Shown here: positions 17,800-26,148 of the stretch, piece by piece
How positions within the stretch are numbered: position 1 is the stretch's first letter
How the letters are laid out: each line of letters begins with the position of its first letter
Assembly: GCF_902830275.1 (NCBI RefSeq)
Contig: NZ_CADESW010000038.1
Location: 1-39,949, forward strand
Direction of reading: 5' to 3'
Origin: Burkholderia stagnalis
GTDB taxonomy: Bacteria > Pseudomonadota > Gammaproteobacteria > Burkholderiales > Burkholderiaceae
Length of the DNA: 39,949 bases
Notes under the pieces: model-generated
The model's database searches: none
Seen by the model: only the letters and a program-made list of their open reading frames with translations
What the model was told of the DNA's origin: nothing
Translations under genes and position numbers: made by a program

Positions 17800-19959
17800 A
17801 TGCCTGTCCGCCGAACGACCCGCCGCGCCCGCGCCTTCCGCCCGTTGCACGCAAGCCTGCCCACCCTGATCACGTTCTGCATCGCGAGCGGCGCGCATGC
17901 CGCCACCGACAACACCGCCGGGGCCGATGCGCCCCCCGCTGCGCCGGCCCTGCCGACGATCAACGTCAACGCATCGGCCGTCGCCGATCCGACCATCGGC
18001 TACCAGCCGCGCACCACGTCGATCGCGGGCGCGCAGGACACGCCGCTCGAGAAGATCCCGCAATCCGTCGCGGTCGTGAGCAGCAGCGTGATGCAGGACC
18101 AGCAGGCCCGTTCGCTCGACGACGTGCTCGGCAACATCAGCGGCGTCACGCAGACCAACACGCTCGGCGGCACGCGCGACGCGTTCATCAAGCGCGGCTT
18201 CGGCTCGAACAACGACGGCTCCGTGCTCGTCGACGGCGTGCGCACGCCGGTGCTGCACAGCTATCTCGCGACGATCGACCGCGTCGAGGTGCTGAAGGGC
18301 CCCGCGTCGCTGCTCTACGGGATGCAGGACCCGGGCGGCGTGATCAACCTCGTCACGCGCAAGCCGGAGGACACGTTCGGCGGCTCGATCTCCGCGACGC
18401 GCACGAGCCACGGCGGCGCGGGCGCGACCTTCGACCTCACGGGCCCGCTCGGCAAGCCGGGCCAGGTCGCGGGCGGCACGCTCGCGTTCCGCCTCACCGG
18501 CGAATACGACACGAGCCGCTACTGGCGCACGTTCGGCCGCCAGCGCGACGCGCTGATCGCGCCCGCGCTGTCGTGGCACGACGCGAACACGTCGATCGAC
18601 GTCAGCTACCAGTACGTCGACTACACGACGCCGTTCGACCGCGGCACCGCGCTCGTCAACGGCCGGCTCGACGATTCGCTGCGCTATCGCCGCTACGAGG
18701 AGGCGTGGTCGCAGAGCAGCGGCATCCAGGAGACGTTCCGCGCGCGCGTCGAGCATCGCCTGTCCGACGCGTGGCGGCTTCGCGCGACGTATGGCTGGGG
18801 CCGCGACCGCTATGCGCAGACCATCACCCGCGCCACGAGCCTGAACGGCGCGACGGGCGCGATGATGCGCTCGTCCGACGCGAACCTCGGGCGCAACGAT
18901 TCGGACCAGATCGCGACGCTCGGCCTGCTCGGCAACGTGACGCTCGCGGGGATGAAGCATGCGCTCTACGTCGGCGGCGAATACGAGCGGCAGCGCAGCT
19001 TCCGCGGCGACACGATCCGCGGCAAGGCGACGCCGGGCTTCAACCTGTTCGATCCCGTCTACGGCCTGCTCGCGCCCGGCGGCACGCCGAACCGCGCGCA
19101 AAGCGACAGCCTGTCGAAGGTGCACGCGTACTCGATCGTGCTGCAGGACTCGGTGAACCTCACCGAACGGCTCACCGCGGTGGCCGGGCTGCGCTGGGAG
19201 GACTGGCAGCAGGAATCGGGGATGGGCCGGCCGTTCGTTTACGCGGACCGCTCGCACGGAAACGTGTGGCTGCCGCAATTCGGGCTGGCATACGCGATCA
19301 CGCCGTCGCTGACCGCGTATGCGAACGTGAGCCGCTCGTTCAAGACGAACGTGTCGTCAAACGCCGCCGCGCCGCTCGCGCCGGAATCGGGCCGCGTGGT
19401 GGAGGCCGGCCTCAAGTTCAACGTCGCGCGTGCGATCACCGGCACGCTCGCGGTCTACCAGATCGACAAACGCAACGTCGCGGTGACCGTCGACAACGTG
19501 ACGTCGACGATCGGCGCCGCGCGCTCGCGCGGGGTCGAACTCGACGTCGCGGGGCAGCTCACGCGCCACTGGAGCGTGATCGGCAGCTACGCGTACACGA
19601 ACGCGAACGACCGCGAAGCGAACCTGCCGCTGATCAACGTCGCGCGCCATACCGGCAGCCTGTTCGCGGTGTACGACACCGCGCTCGCGAACCTGCCGGG
19701 CCGCTGGCGCTTCGGCGGCGGCGCACGGTTCGTCGGCGCGCGGCCCGGGGATACGGCGAACCGCTTCACGCTGCCCGGCTACGTGACCGTCGACGCGTTC
19801 GCGGCGTATGAAACGACGATCGGCAAGTTCCCGACGCGCTTCCAGCTCAACGTGAAGAACCTGCTCGACAAGACCTACTACCCGTCGAGCAACAGCAACC
19901 TGATCGTGGCGGTGGGCGAGCCGCGCCTCGTCACGTTCACGACGACGGTGTCGTTCTGA
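17800..19959 (+). CDS. TonB-dependent siderophore receptor
   Basis: The product has 719 residues. A signal peptide ends near GAHA (34). The plug domain spans ~75-185 with IPQSVAVVS, the RGFGSNNDGSVLVDGVR segment and VEVLKGPASLLYGMQDPGGVINLVTRKP, all typical of ferric-siderophore receptors. A 22-strand barrel follows and the chain ends in Phe (TFTTTVSF) for BAM-dependent insertion. It should import a ferric siderophore across the outer membrane using TonB energy, and the Fur box upstream agrees. The siderophore cannot be read, and no synthesis or ABC importer genes adjoin. No N-terminal signalling extension for a sigma factor is apparent. A 192-bp gap with a hairpin separates it from the next cluster, so it is probably a separate transcript. 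Confidence 0.92.
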   Translation: MPVRRTTRRARAFRPLHASLPTLITFCIASGAHAATDNTAGADAPPAAPALPTINVNASAVADPTIGYQPRTTSIAGAQDTPLEKIPQSVAVVSSSVMQDQQARSLDDVLGNISGVTQTNTLGGTRDAFIKRGFGSNNDGSVLVDGVRTPVLHSYLATIDRVEVLKGPASLLYGMQDPGGVINLVTRKPEDTFGGSISATRTSHGGAGATFDLTGPLGKPGQVAGGTLAFRLTGEYDTSRYWRTFGRQRDALIAPALSWHDANTSIDVSYQYVDYTTPFDRGTALVNGRLDDSLRYRRYEEAWSQSSGIQETFRARVEHRLSDAWRLRATYGWGRDRYAQTITRATSLNGATGAMMRSSDANLGRNDSDQIATLGLLGNVTLAGMKHALYVGGEYERQRSFRGDTIRGKATPGFNLFDPVYGLLAPGGTPNRAQSDSLSKVHAYSIVLQDSVNLTERLTAVAGLRWEDWQQESGMGRPFVYADRSHGNVWLPQFGLAYAITPSLTAYANVSRSFKTNVSSNAAAPLAPESGRVVEAGLKFNVARAITGTLAVYQIDKRNVAVTVDNVTSTIGAARSRGVELDVAGQLTRHWSVIGSYAYTNANDREANLPLINVARHTGSLFAVYDTALANLPGRWRFGGGARFVGARPGDTANRFTLPGYVTVDAFAAYETTIGKFPTRFQLNVKNLLDKTYYPSSNSNLIVAVGEPRLVTFTTTVSF

Positions 19960-19977
19960 CCGCCGGCAGGCACGGTA

Positions 19978-19999
19978 GGCGCGCGCCGGCCGGCGCGCC
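19978..19999 (+). terminator. Hairpin after the TonB receptor gene
   Basis: GGCGCGC (19978-19984) pairs with GCGCGCC (19993-19999) 18 bases after the receptor stop, followed by CGTTTG. It has only a short T-run, so terminator function is moderately likely. Confidence 0.45.
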
Positions 20000-20151
20000 C
20001 GTTTGATCAGACGAATCATCGGGCCCCCGAATATCTCCCATCCGATATCGCGATTTCCGCGATTGATCGCGCCCCTCTAGACTGGCTGCGCAGTCTCGAC
20101 GTGGCGCCGCGCCTGCGGCTGTCGAACCGAATCCCGATCCGGAGACACGCG

Positions 20152-20943
20152 ATGACGAATCCGCATGCGCGCCGCGGCGCGCTGAAGACGTTCGGCCTGG
20201 CCGCCGGCGCGGCGCTCCTCGGCGCCGCGAGCCGCCCGCAGGCGGCCACCGCCGGCACCGGCGCGCTGCTGCCCGGCGCCGCCGCCCGCCTCGCCGCGCT
20301 CACGCGGCGGCTGGCCGCCACGCCGAGGCGGCGCGACTTCAAGACCGTCCCGATGATCCTCGAGCATCCCGACCAGTGGGACCACGCGGCGCTCGCCGAG
20401 GTGCTCGGCTATCGCGGCGGCCCGAAGCAGGCGTGGGACAACACCGAGCTCGGCGGGCCATGGCTGAACCTGATGCGCAACGCGCTGAACGCGCAGGTCT
20501 GGTCGTTCGGGCACCCGGATTTCCTGGTGGTGTCCGCGACGCACGGCAGCGCGCATCTCGCGCTGTACGACCAGGCCGCGTGGGACAAATACGGCCTCGC
20601 GAAGCTGGCCGGCGACACGTTCCCGGCCAACACGCTGCTCGACGCGAAGCCCGCGCAGGCGAAAGGCGCGGGCGATCACGAAAGCGCCGACGGCGCGTTT
20701 TCCGCGCGCGACAACAGCATCGCCGCGCTGCTGCAGCGCGGCGTCGTGTTCCTGACGTGCCACAACGCGATCTGGGAACTCGCGGAGCGGCTCGCCGGCA
20801 CGAACGCGAATCCGGACAAGCTGCCGCTCGACGCGCTCGCCGCCGACCTGACCAACCGTGTGATCCCGAGCGCGATCGTCACGCCCGGCACGGTCGGCAC
20901 GCTGCCGGAACTTCACCAGGCCGGTTTCTCATACGCAAAATAA
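20152..20943 (+). CDS. Tat-exported DsrE/F-like protein
   Basis: The ATG at 20152 follows GGAG at 20141-20144; 263 residues. The N terminus has a twin-arginine signal (ARRGALKTFGLAAGAALLGA), so it is exported folded, possibly with a cofactor or partner. The C-terminal half resembles DsrE/F-type sulfur-carrier proteins: GVVFLTCHNAIWEL with the conserved cysteine, then VIPSAIVTPGTVGTLPELHQAGFSYAK, which matches the family ending with its hydrophobic strand and Gly-Tyr/Phe-containing tail. DsrE-like proteins handle persulfide sulfur. The cluster continues 1 base later with a binding protein and then two c-type cytochromes, which supports periplasmic sulfur chemistry. The exact reaction is not known. 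Confidence 0.7.
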   Translation: MTNPHARRGALKTFGLAAGAALLGAASRPQAATAGTGALLPGAAARLAALTRRLAATPRRRDFKTVPMILEHPDQWDHAALAEVLGYRGGPKQAWDNTELGGPWLNLMRNALNAQVWSFGHPDFLVVSATHGSAHLALYDQAAWDKYGLAKLAGDTFPANTLLDAKPAQAKGAGDHESADGAFSARDNSIAALLQRGVVFLTCHNAIWELAERLAGTNANPDKLPLDALAADLTNRVIPSAIVTPGTVGTLPELHQAGFSYAK

Positions 20944-20944
20944 G

Positions 20945-22048
20945 ATGACGCACACGACGACATCCCCTCACGCACCGGTCACGTCGAGCCGGGCACGCCG
21001 CATCCTGCGGGCCGCGCTGGCGGGCGCGCTGTGCGCCGCCGTTGCGGTCGTTGCCGCATCGGGCGCACCGGCCGCGTTCGCCGCGCCCGCCGCCGCCGCC
21101 GCCTCCGCCTCCGCCTCCGCCGCCACCGTGTTCCCGCCGTGGCAGCACGGCCGCAACAACGACGCGCTGCATCGCGGCCTCGAATTCACGGTGCCGCAGG
21201 TCGACGTGCTCGCCGATTTCCACGGCGACCTGAGCGCCCCGAAGCTGGTGCTGTTCGTCGGCGGCAACTACTTCTTCGCGATGGCGCCGCTCGTCGCGCA
21301 GTTCGAGCAGGACCACCCCGAGTTTCGCGGCAAGATCTTCTGGGAGACGATCCCGCCCGGCCTGCTCGTCACGCAGATCAAGGCCGGCGGCACGATCACC
21401 GTCGGCAACATGACGTGGACGGTCAAGCCCGACGCGTATTTCGCGGGCCTGTCGAAGGTCAACGAACTGATCGCGGACGGCACGCTCACGGGCCCCGCGG
21501 TGCCGTACGTGACCAACCAGCTGACGATCATGGTGCGCGCGGGCAACCCGGCACGCATTGCATCGCTGAACGATCTCGCGAAACCGGGCCTGCGGCTCGC
21601 GATGCCCAACCCCGAATTCGAGGGCGTCGCGCGGCAGATCCGGGCGTCGCTCGTCAAGGCAGGCGGCGACGGGCTCGCGCGCGCCGTCTACGACGACAAG
21701 GTGCGGGCCGGCACGACCGAGCTGACCCGCATCCATCATCGCGAGACGGCGCTGTTCCTGATGCAGGGGCGCGCCGACGCCGGCGTGCTGTGGCGCTCCG
21801 AGGCGATGTTCCACGAGCAGGCCGGGCATCCGCTGGGCCACGTCGACATTCCGGCCGCGCAGAACGCCACCGAGATCTACGCGGGCGCACTGGTGAAGGA
21901 TGCGCCGCATCCGGAAGCGGCGCGCCAGTGGCTTGCGTTCCTGCGCTCGCCGGATGCGTTCCGGATCTTCCAGCGCTACGGCTTCGGGCGCTACGATGCC
22001 GATGCAGGTGCCGACACGAACACGCAGGCTGAACAGACGCACCCATAG
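20945..22048 (+). CDS. Periplasmic substrate-binding protein, molybdate/sulfate-type fold
   Basis: The product has 367 residues and starts 1 base after the DsrE-like gene. A long N-terminal signal (RRILRAALAGALCAAVAVVA) is followed by an Ala/Ser-rich stretch encoded by short GCC and TCC repeats. The rest resembles ModA-like extracellular solute-binding proteins (SBP_bac_11): KLVLFVGGNYFFAMAPLV, VTNQLTIMVRAGNP, LAMPNPEFEGVARQI, then DAGVLWRSEAMF and the closing ARQWLAFLRSPDAFRIFQRYGF. No ABC permease or ATPase adjoins, so it may work as a sensor, a sulfur-compound chaperone, or with a distant importer. Ligand unknown. The cluster position suggests a sulfur oxyanion. Confidence 0.78.
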   Translation: MTHTTTSPHAPVTSSRARRILRAALAGALCAAVAVVAASGAPAAFAAPAAAAASASASAATVFPPWQHGRNNDALHRGLEFTVPQVDVLADFHGDLSAPKLVLFVGGNYFFAMAPLVAQFEQDHPEFRGKIFWETIPPGLLVTQIKAGGTITVGNMTWTVKPDAYFAGLSKVNELIADGTLTGPAVPYVTNQLTIMVRAGNPARIASLNDLAKPGLRLAMPNPEFEGVARQIRASLVKAGGDGLARAVYDDKVRAGTTELTRIHHRETALFLMQGRADAGVLWRSEAMFHEQAGHPLGHVDIPAAQNATEIYAGALVKDAPHPEAARQWLAFLRSPDAFRIFQRYGFGRYDADAGADTNTQAEQTHP

Positions 22049-22083
22049 CAACAAATAGAACGCATCCCCACACCGGAGGAGAC

Positions 22084-22794
22084 TTGAACGATTCGATCGT
22101 GAAGCCGCGCCGCCGCGCGGCCGCCGCGTGGCTGGCCGCCGCCGGCCTGCTGTCGGCCGCGCCCGGCGCGCACGCGGCCGACGCGGCGCTCGGCAAGACC
22201 ATCGCGACGCAAGGCAGCGCGACGGGCGCGGCCGCGTGCATCGGCTGCCACGGCGCGCATGGCGAAGGCATCGCGGCGGCCGGCTTTCCGCGTCTTGCCG
22301 GCGTGCCGGCCGCCTATCTGTCGGCGCAGCTCGCCGCGTTCGCGGACGGCAGCCGCCAGAACCCGGTCATGCAGCCGCTCGCGAAGCTGCTGTCGGCGCC
22401 CGAGCGCAACGCGGTAGCCGCGTATTTCGCGGCGCTGCCCGCGCCGCCCGGCATCGCGGCGGGCGACGATGCGCCGATCGCGCCGTCCGACACCGGCGCA
22501 TGGCTCGCGACACGCGGACGCTGGACCGACGGCCTGCCCGCGTGCGCGCAGTGCCACGGCCCCGGCGGCATCGGCGTGGGCGCCGCGTTTCCGCCGCTGG
22601 CCGGGCAGCCGGCCGCCTATCTCGCGGGCCAGTTGCATGCGTGGCAGCAAGGCACCCGTCCGCCCGGGCCGATGGCGCTGATGCCGCACATCGCCGGCAA
22701 GCTGTCCGACGCGGACATCGACGCGGTGGCCGCCTACTACGCCCGCACCGGCGCCACGCCGGCCATCGCCGCCACGCAACGGAGCACGCCATGA
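22084..22794 (+). CDS. Dihaem cytochrome c, c4-like
   Basis: The start is TTG at 22084, supported by GGAGGAG immediately upstream. The product has 236 residues with a signal peptide ending near HAADA (31-34). Two haem motifs are seen, CIGCH (52-56) and CAQCH (154-158), each opening a repeated ~100-residue domain with the FPRLAG / FPPLAG and PAAYL segments typical of cytochrome c4. It should be a periplasmic electron carrier. Its stop overlaps the start of the TsdA-like gene (ATGA), so the two are translationally coupled and this is the likely electron acceptor of that enzyme. Confidence 0.9.
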   Translation: MNDSIVKPRRRAAAAWLAAAGLLSAAPGAHAADAALGKTIATQGSATGAAACIGCHGAHGEGIAAAGFPRLAGVPAAYLSAQLAAFADGSRQNPVMQPLAKLLSAPERNAVAAYFAALPAPPGIAAGDDAPIAPSDTGAWLATRGRWTDGLPACAQCHGPGGIGVGAAFPPLAGQPAAYLAGQLHAWQQGTRPPGPMALMPHIAGKLSDADIDAVAAYYARTGATPAIAATQRSTP

Positions 22795-23741
22795 TCGATC
22801 GATTCCTGTCCGGGTGGGTGCGCGGCACGCTCGCCGCGCTGCTGTGGACGGCAAGCGGTTCGGGGTTCGCCGCCGATGCGCCGGCCGCGCCCGCACCCGC
22901 CGCCGCTTCCGCGACCGACGCCGCCGCCCCCGCGAAACGCTTCACGCCGCCCGCCGAATCGGCGATGCCCGGCGGCGACTTCGGCAAGACGGTGAAGCTC
23001 GGCGAGCAGATCTTCCTGCATACGCCCGAATTCGCCGGCAAGTACGTCGGCAACCGGCTGACCTGCGCGAGCTGCCATCTCGACGCGGGCCGCCGGCCCG
23101 ATTCGAGCCCGATGTGGGGCGCGTATCCGCTATATCCGGCGTACCGCATCAAGAACGGCCACGTGAACACGTTCGCCGAGCGCCTGCAGGGCTGCTTCCG
23201 CTACAGCATGAACGGCAAGGCGCCGCCGAACGGCGACCCGATCCTGGTGGCGCTCGAAACCTACGCGTACTGGCTCGCGAAAGGCGCGCCGATCGGCGAG
23301 AAGCTGCCGGGCCAGGGCTTCCCGAAGCTGCCGCCGCCCGCGCTGAAGGCCGACTACGCGCGCGGCAGCGCGGTCTACGCGCAGCACTGCGCACTGTGTC
23401 ACGGCGCTGACGGGCAGGGCCAGTCGAGCGGCGGCAAGCCGGTGTTCCCGCCGCTCTGGGGGGCGCGCTCGTTCAACTGGGGCGCGGGGATGAGCGACAT
23501 CCGCAACGCGGCCGGCTTCATCAAGGCCAACATGCCGCTCGGGCTCGGCGGCACGCTGACCGACCAGCAAGCGTGGGACGTCGCGACGTTCATGGACAGC
23601 CACGAACGCCCGCAGGACCCGCGCTTCACCGGATCGGTGGCCGCGACGCGCGCGCAGTTCCACGACACGCCCGACTCGATGTACGGCCTGACCGTGAACG
23701 GGCGCGTGCTCGGCGCGCCCGGCGCAGCCGGCGCGCGCTGA
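22791..23741 (+). CDS. tsdA: TsdA-like dihaem cytochrome, probable thiosulfate dehydrogenase
   Basis: The ATG at 22791 overlaps the preceding stop; 316 residues with a signal peptide (to ~29) and an Ala/Pro linker. Haem motifs are CASCH (92-96) and CALCH (200-204). Between them lies LQGCFRYSMNGKAPP with Cys135; this segment and the following TYAYWLAKGAP are characteristic of TsdA, whose active-site haem has a Cys ligand. TsdA joins two thiosulfates to tetrathionate (or the reverse) in the periplasm and passes electrons to a small cytochrome, here plausibly the upstream c4-like protein. Haem ligands beyond Cys135 cannot be assigned by eye. Other dihaem cytochromes remain possible, though the Cys segment is a strong hint. 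Confidence 0.75.
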   Translation: MIDRFLSGWVRGTLAALLWTASGSGFAADAPAAPAPAAASATDAAAPAKRFTPPAESAMPGGDFGKTVKLGEQIFLHTPEFAGKYVGNRLTCASCHLDAGRRPDSSPMWGAYPLYPAYRIKNGHVNTFAERLQGCFRYSMNGKAPPNGDPILVALETYAYWLAKGAPIGEKLPGQGFPKLPPPALKADYARGSAVYAQHCALCHGADGQGQSSGGKPVFPPLWGARSFNWGAGMSDIRNAAGFIKANMPLGLGGTLTDQQAWDVATFMDSHERPQDPRFTGSVAATRAQFHDTPDSMYGLTVNGRVLGAPGAAGAR

Positions 23742-23752
23742 GCCGAGCGCGC
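23733..23752. terminator. Bidirectional hairpin between converging genes
   Basis: GCGCGCT (23733-23739) pairs with AGCGCGC (23746-23752). It covers the stop of the TsdA-like gene and ends 8 bases before the stop of the convergent propeller gene. There is no U-run on either side. Confidence 0.35.
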
Positions 23753-23760
23753 CGCCTCGG

Positions 23761-25677
23761 TCACGGCCGCCAGCGGTACACGACGATGCTGGACCCGTTG
23801 TAGTTGTCCTTCGTGATCACGTACTCGCCGGTCGAGCGCAGGTACGCGCGGATCCCGTACATCGAGTCCACGTCGTTGCCGACGTCCATCGCAGCCGGGT
23901 TCGAATTCGTCAGCGTGGTGACGAGGCTGCCGGTGTTCAGGTCGAACACGTCGATATTCGGCACCGTGTGCACGTACCCGACGAACAGGTAGCGGCCGGC
24001 TGCCGCGATCGATTTCGGGTTCGCGCTGGTCAGGTCGATCACCGGGTTCGGCGCGGTCGTATTGCCGGCCTTCCAGCCGTGATAGACCTCGATGTGCCCG
24101 TTCATCGCGGTCCAGTCCCAGTTCCCGGCGAGGCCCTGCGCGAGGATCATCGTGTCGCTGTCCGACTGGTAGACGATGCGCGTGGTGGGCGCGACGGTGG
24201 CCGGCACCGGCGTCGTCGTGGCCAGGCCCCATGACGGCTTGCCGGTCGCGTCGAAGCCGGTCATCGGGTAGCGGGTGATCGCGTTCGTGCCGTTCAGGCC
24301 GGCCCACACGTCGCCGTTGCCGTCGATGCAGAAGCCCGCCGTGACCTGCAGGGTGGTCCGGAACGGCTTGCCCGGCAGCATGCCGGCCGGAATCGCGATG
24401 TAGCCGTTTGCCGCGTTGAAGTAGTAGAAGTTGAAGTTGCCGGGGTTCTGCCCGGACGCCACGAGGATCCGGTTGCCGCCCACCGCCACGAGCTGCCCGA
24501 AAAACTGGCCGCGCTGGTAGTCCTTGATGTCGAGGCGCGGATCGTTCTTGTAGGTGAACGGATCGATCGTGTTCGCGACGAACGTGCCGCCCGCGGTGCC
24601 GGTGTAGATGTTGTTGCCGCTGTAGAAGTACGCGCCGTCCGTCACCGGGTCCGGCGCGCCGATGCCTTCGAAGTTGAGCGCCTGCAGCTTCCATTGCAGC
24701 GCGCCGGCCGGGCTGTACGCATGCAGATCGGTGCTGCCGTTGCGCCCGAGATCCCAGCCGCCGCCCCACGCGTTGTTGAGCACGTACAGGTTGCCGGCCG
24801 CGTCCTTGCCGATGCCCACGACGCGCGTGAAGCGCTTGTCGCCCACCTGCCCCTTGATCCCCGACGTGGTGTCGAGATAGCCGCCCAGCACGCCGAACGA
24901 GCCGACCTGCGCCGGAATGCCGACGATGCTGTAGTGCTTGATGTTCATGTCGGGACCCTGGTCCCCCACCATCAGCAGCCCGGTCGACGCGTCGAAATAC
25001 AGCGCGGACGGCCGCGCGCCGGCCGGCATCTGGATCGTGTTCAGCAGCGCGCCGGCCGGGCTGTACTGCACGACCACGCCCGCGCTCATCCGCGCGACCC
25101 ACAGGTTGCCGGCCGCATCGAGCGCGAGCGCGCCGGGGCCCGTTACGCCGATGTCGCGCTGCCAGACGCCGTCGGTCGTGAACACCCGCACGCGATTGCC
25201 GTAGAAATCGCTGACGTACAGCAGCGTGCCGGCCGTCGCGAGCCCGGTGATCACGTCGGCGTACTGGACGCCCGTCCACACGCTGACCGGAATCCGCAGG
25301 TCGCGGGTGTTCGTCGAGCGGTTGTAGCGCCCCACCGAGCCGCTGCCGAACGTGCGGTTGTAGCCGAGCGCGACGAAGATCGACGATGCGTTGCCGGTGA
25401 TCGCGCCGCCGTGGAACTCGTCGTGCAGGCCGATCGTGCCGATGCCCTGGCCGTTCTGGTACATCGCGACGCCGCCCGCGTTCTCGTCCCAGCGGGATGC
25501 CGTGTAGACCACACCTTCCGGCGCGACCCACATCGATCGCGCGCCGTTGCCGACGTGCGCGGCGATCGTGCCGAACGTGTTCGCAATCCAGTCGGTCGAA
25601 TATTGCGCATGGGCGGCCGGCGCCAGCATTGCGATCCATGCACCGAGCCATGCCGCGCGAATCAATTTCTTGAACAT
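23761..25677 (-). CDS. Exported beta-propeller (NHL/SMP-30-like) protein
   Basis: The ATG at 25677 is preceded by AGGAG at 10 bases; 638 residues. The signal peptide MFKKLIRAAWLGAWIAMLAPAAHAQ is clear. The rest is rich in repeated blades of the form ALDAAGNLWVARMS, IGKDAAGNLYVLNN and CIDGNGDVWAGLNG, i.e. D.xGN(L/V)(Y/W)V repeats of NHL/SMP-30-type propellers. No catalytic set or haem motif is recognised, and there is no anchor. It is probably a periplasmic or secreted binding protein or hydrolase of unknown substrate. It stands alone: convergent with the cytochrome gene and separated from the porin gene by 471 bp of AT-richer sequence. Confidence 0.8.
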   Translation of the reverse strand: MFKKLIRAAWLGAWIAMLAPAAHAQYSTDWIANTFGTIAAHVGNGARSMWVAPEGVVYTASRWDENAGGVAMYQNGQGIGTIGLHDEFHGGAITGNASSIFVALGYNRTFGSGSVGRYNRSTNTRDLRIPVSVWTGVQYADVITGLATAGTLLYVSDFYGNRVRVFTTDGVWQRDIGVTGPGALALDAAGNLWVARMSAGVVVQYSPAGALLNTIQMPAGARPSALYFDASTGLLMVGDQGPDMNIKHYSIVGIPAQVGSFGVLGGYLDTTSGIKGQVGDKRFTRVVGIGKDAAGNLYVLNNAWGGGWDLGRNGSTDLHAYSPAGALQWKLQALNFEGIGAPDPVTDGAYFYSGNNIYTGTAGGTFVANTIDPFTYKNDPRLDIKDYQRGQFFGQLVAVGGNRILVASGQNPGNFNFYYFNAANGYIAIPAGMLPGKPFRTTLQVTAGFCIDGNGDVWAGLNGTNAITRYPMTGFDATGKPSWGLATTTPVPATVAPTTRIVYQSDSDTMILAQGLAGNWDWTAMNGHIEVYHGWKAGNTTAPNPVIDLTSANPKSIAAAGRYLFVGYVHTVPNIDVFDLNTGSLVTTLTNSNPAAMDVGNDVDSMYGIRAYLRSTGEYVITKDNYNGSSIVVYRWRP

Positions 25678-26148
25678 GAATAATCCGCTCCTGACGGTCG
25701 TCCCCGGACAATGTAAATCGCCGGACATGAAACATTGGTGATTGCATTGAATGACGCACCGGCGGCGTGATGCATTGTTCATCACGCGCATTCGGCCGCG
25801 CCAGTTTTGTTACGCATTCGCGGCGCGCCTTCGCCCGTTCGGCCGGCGGCGACGCGCTTTCGGCACTTTCTTCCGGTTTGTTCAAGAAATTGCGCGTCAT
25901 TTTTTCGCATTGACGCGCTTTTCCTGAAATCACCGGAAATTCATTTAATCATTACAGAATGAAATTCGAATGCAAGCAAAAATTAATATTCGGATATTTA
26001 TAGTCAATTCCGGAATGCGCGGGGGAATGAAATCGCAGGGGAACGGGAGGCGGATCGGCCGTGCCTCCCGGGAGCACGCATTCGCGTCATGTGGCCTCCC
26101 TGGAAAGACGCCCAGGCATAGGGGCGACATGCCGGCCGCCGCCTTCCG
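25678..26148. other. AT-richer intergenic region between porin and propeller genes
   Basis: No gene is supported. The part from ~25860 to 26030 is A+T rich and should contain the promoter of the propeller gene, though I could not fix one. A perfect 7-bp stem (GGGAGGC 26045-26051, GCCTCCC 26063-26069) lies about 80 bases after the porin stop and may end the porin mRNA; it has no U-run. Confidence 0.45.
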
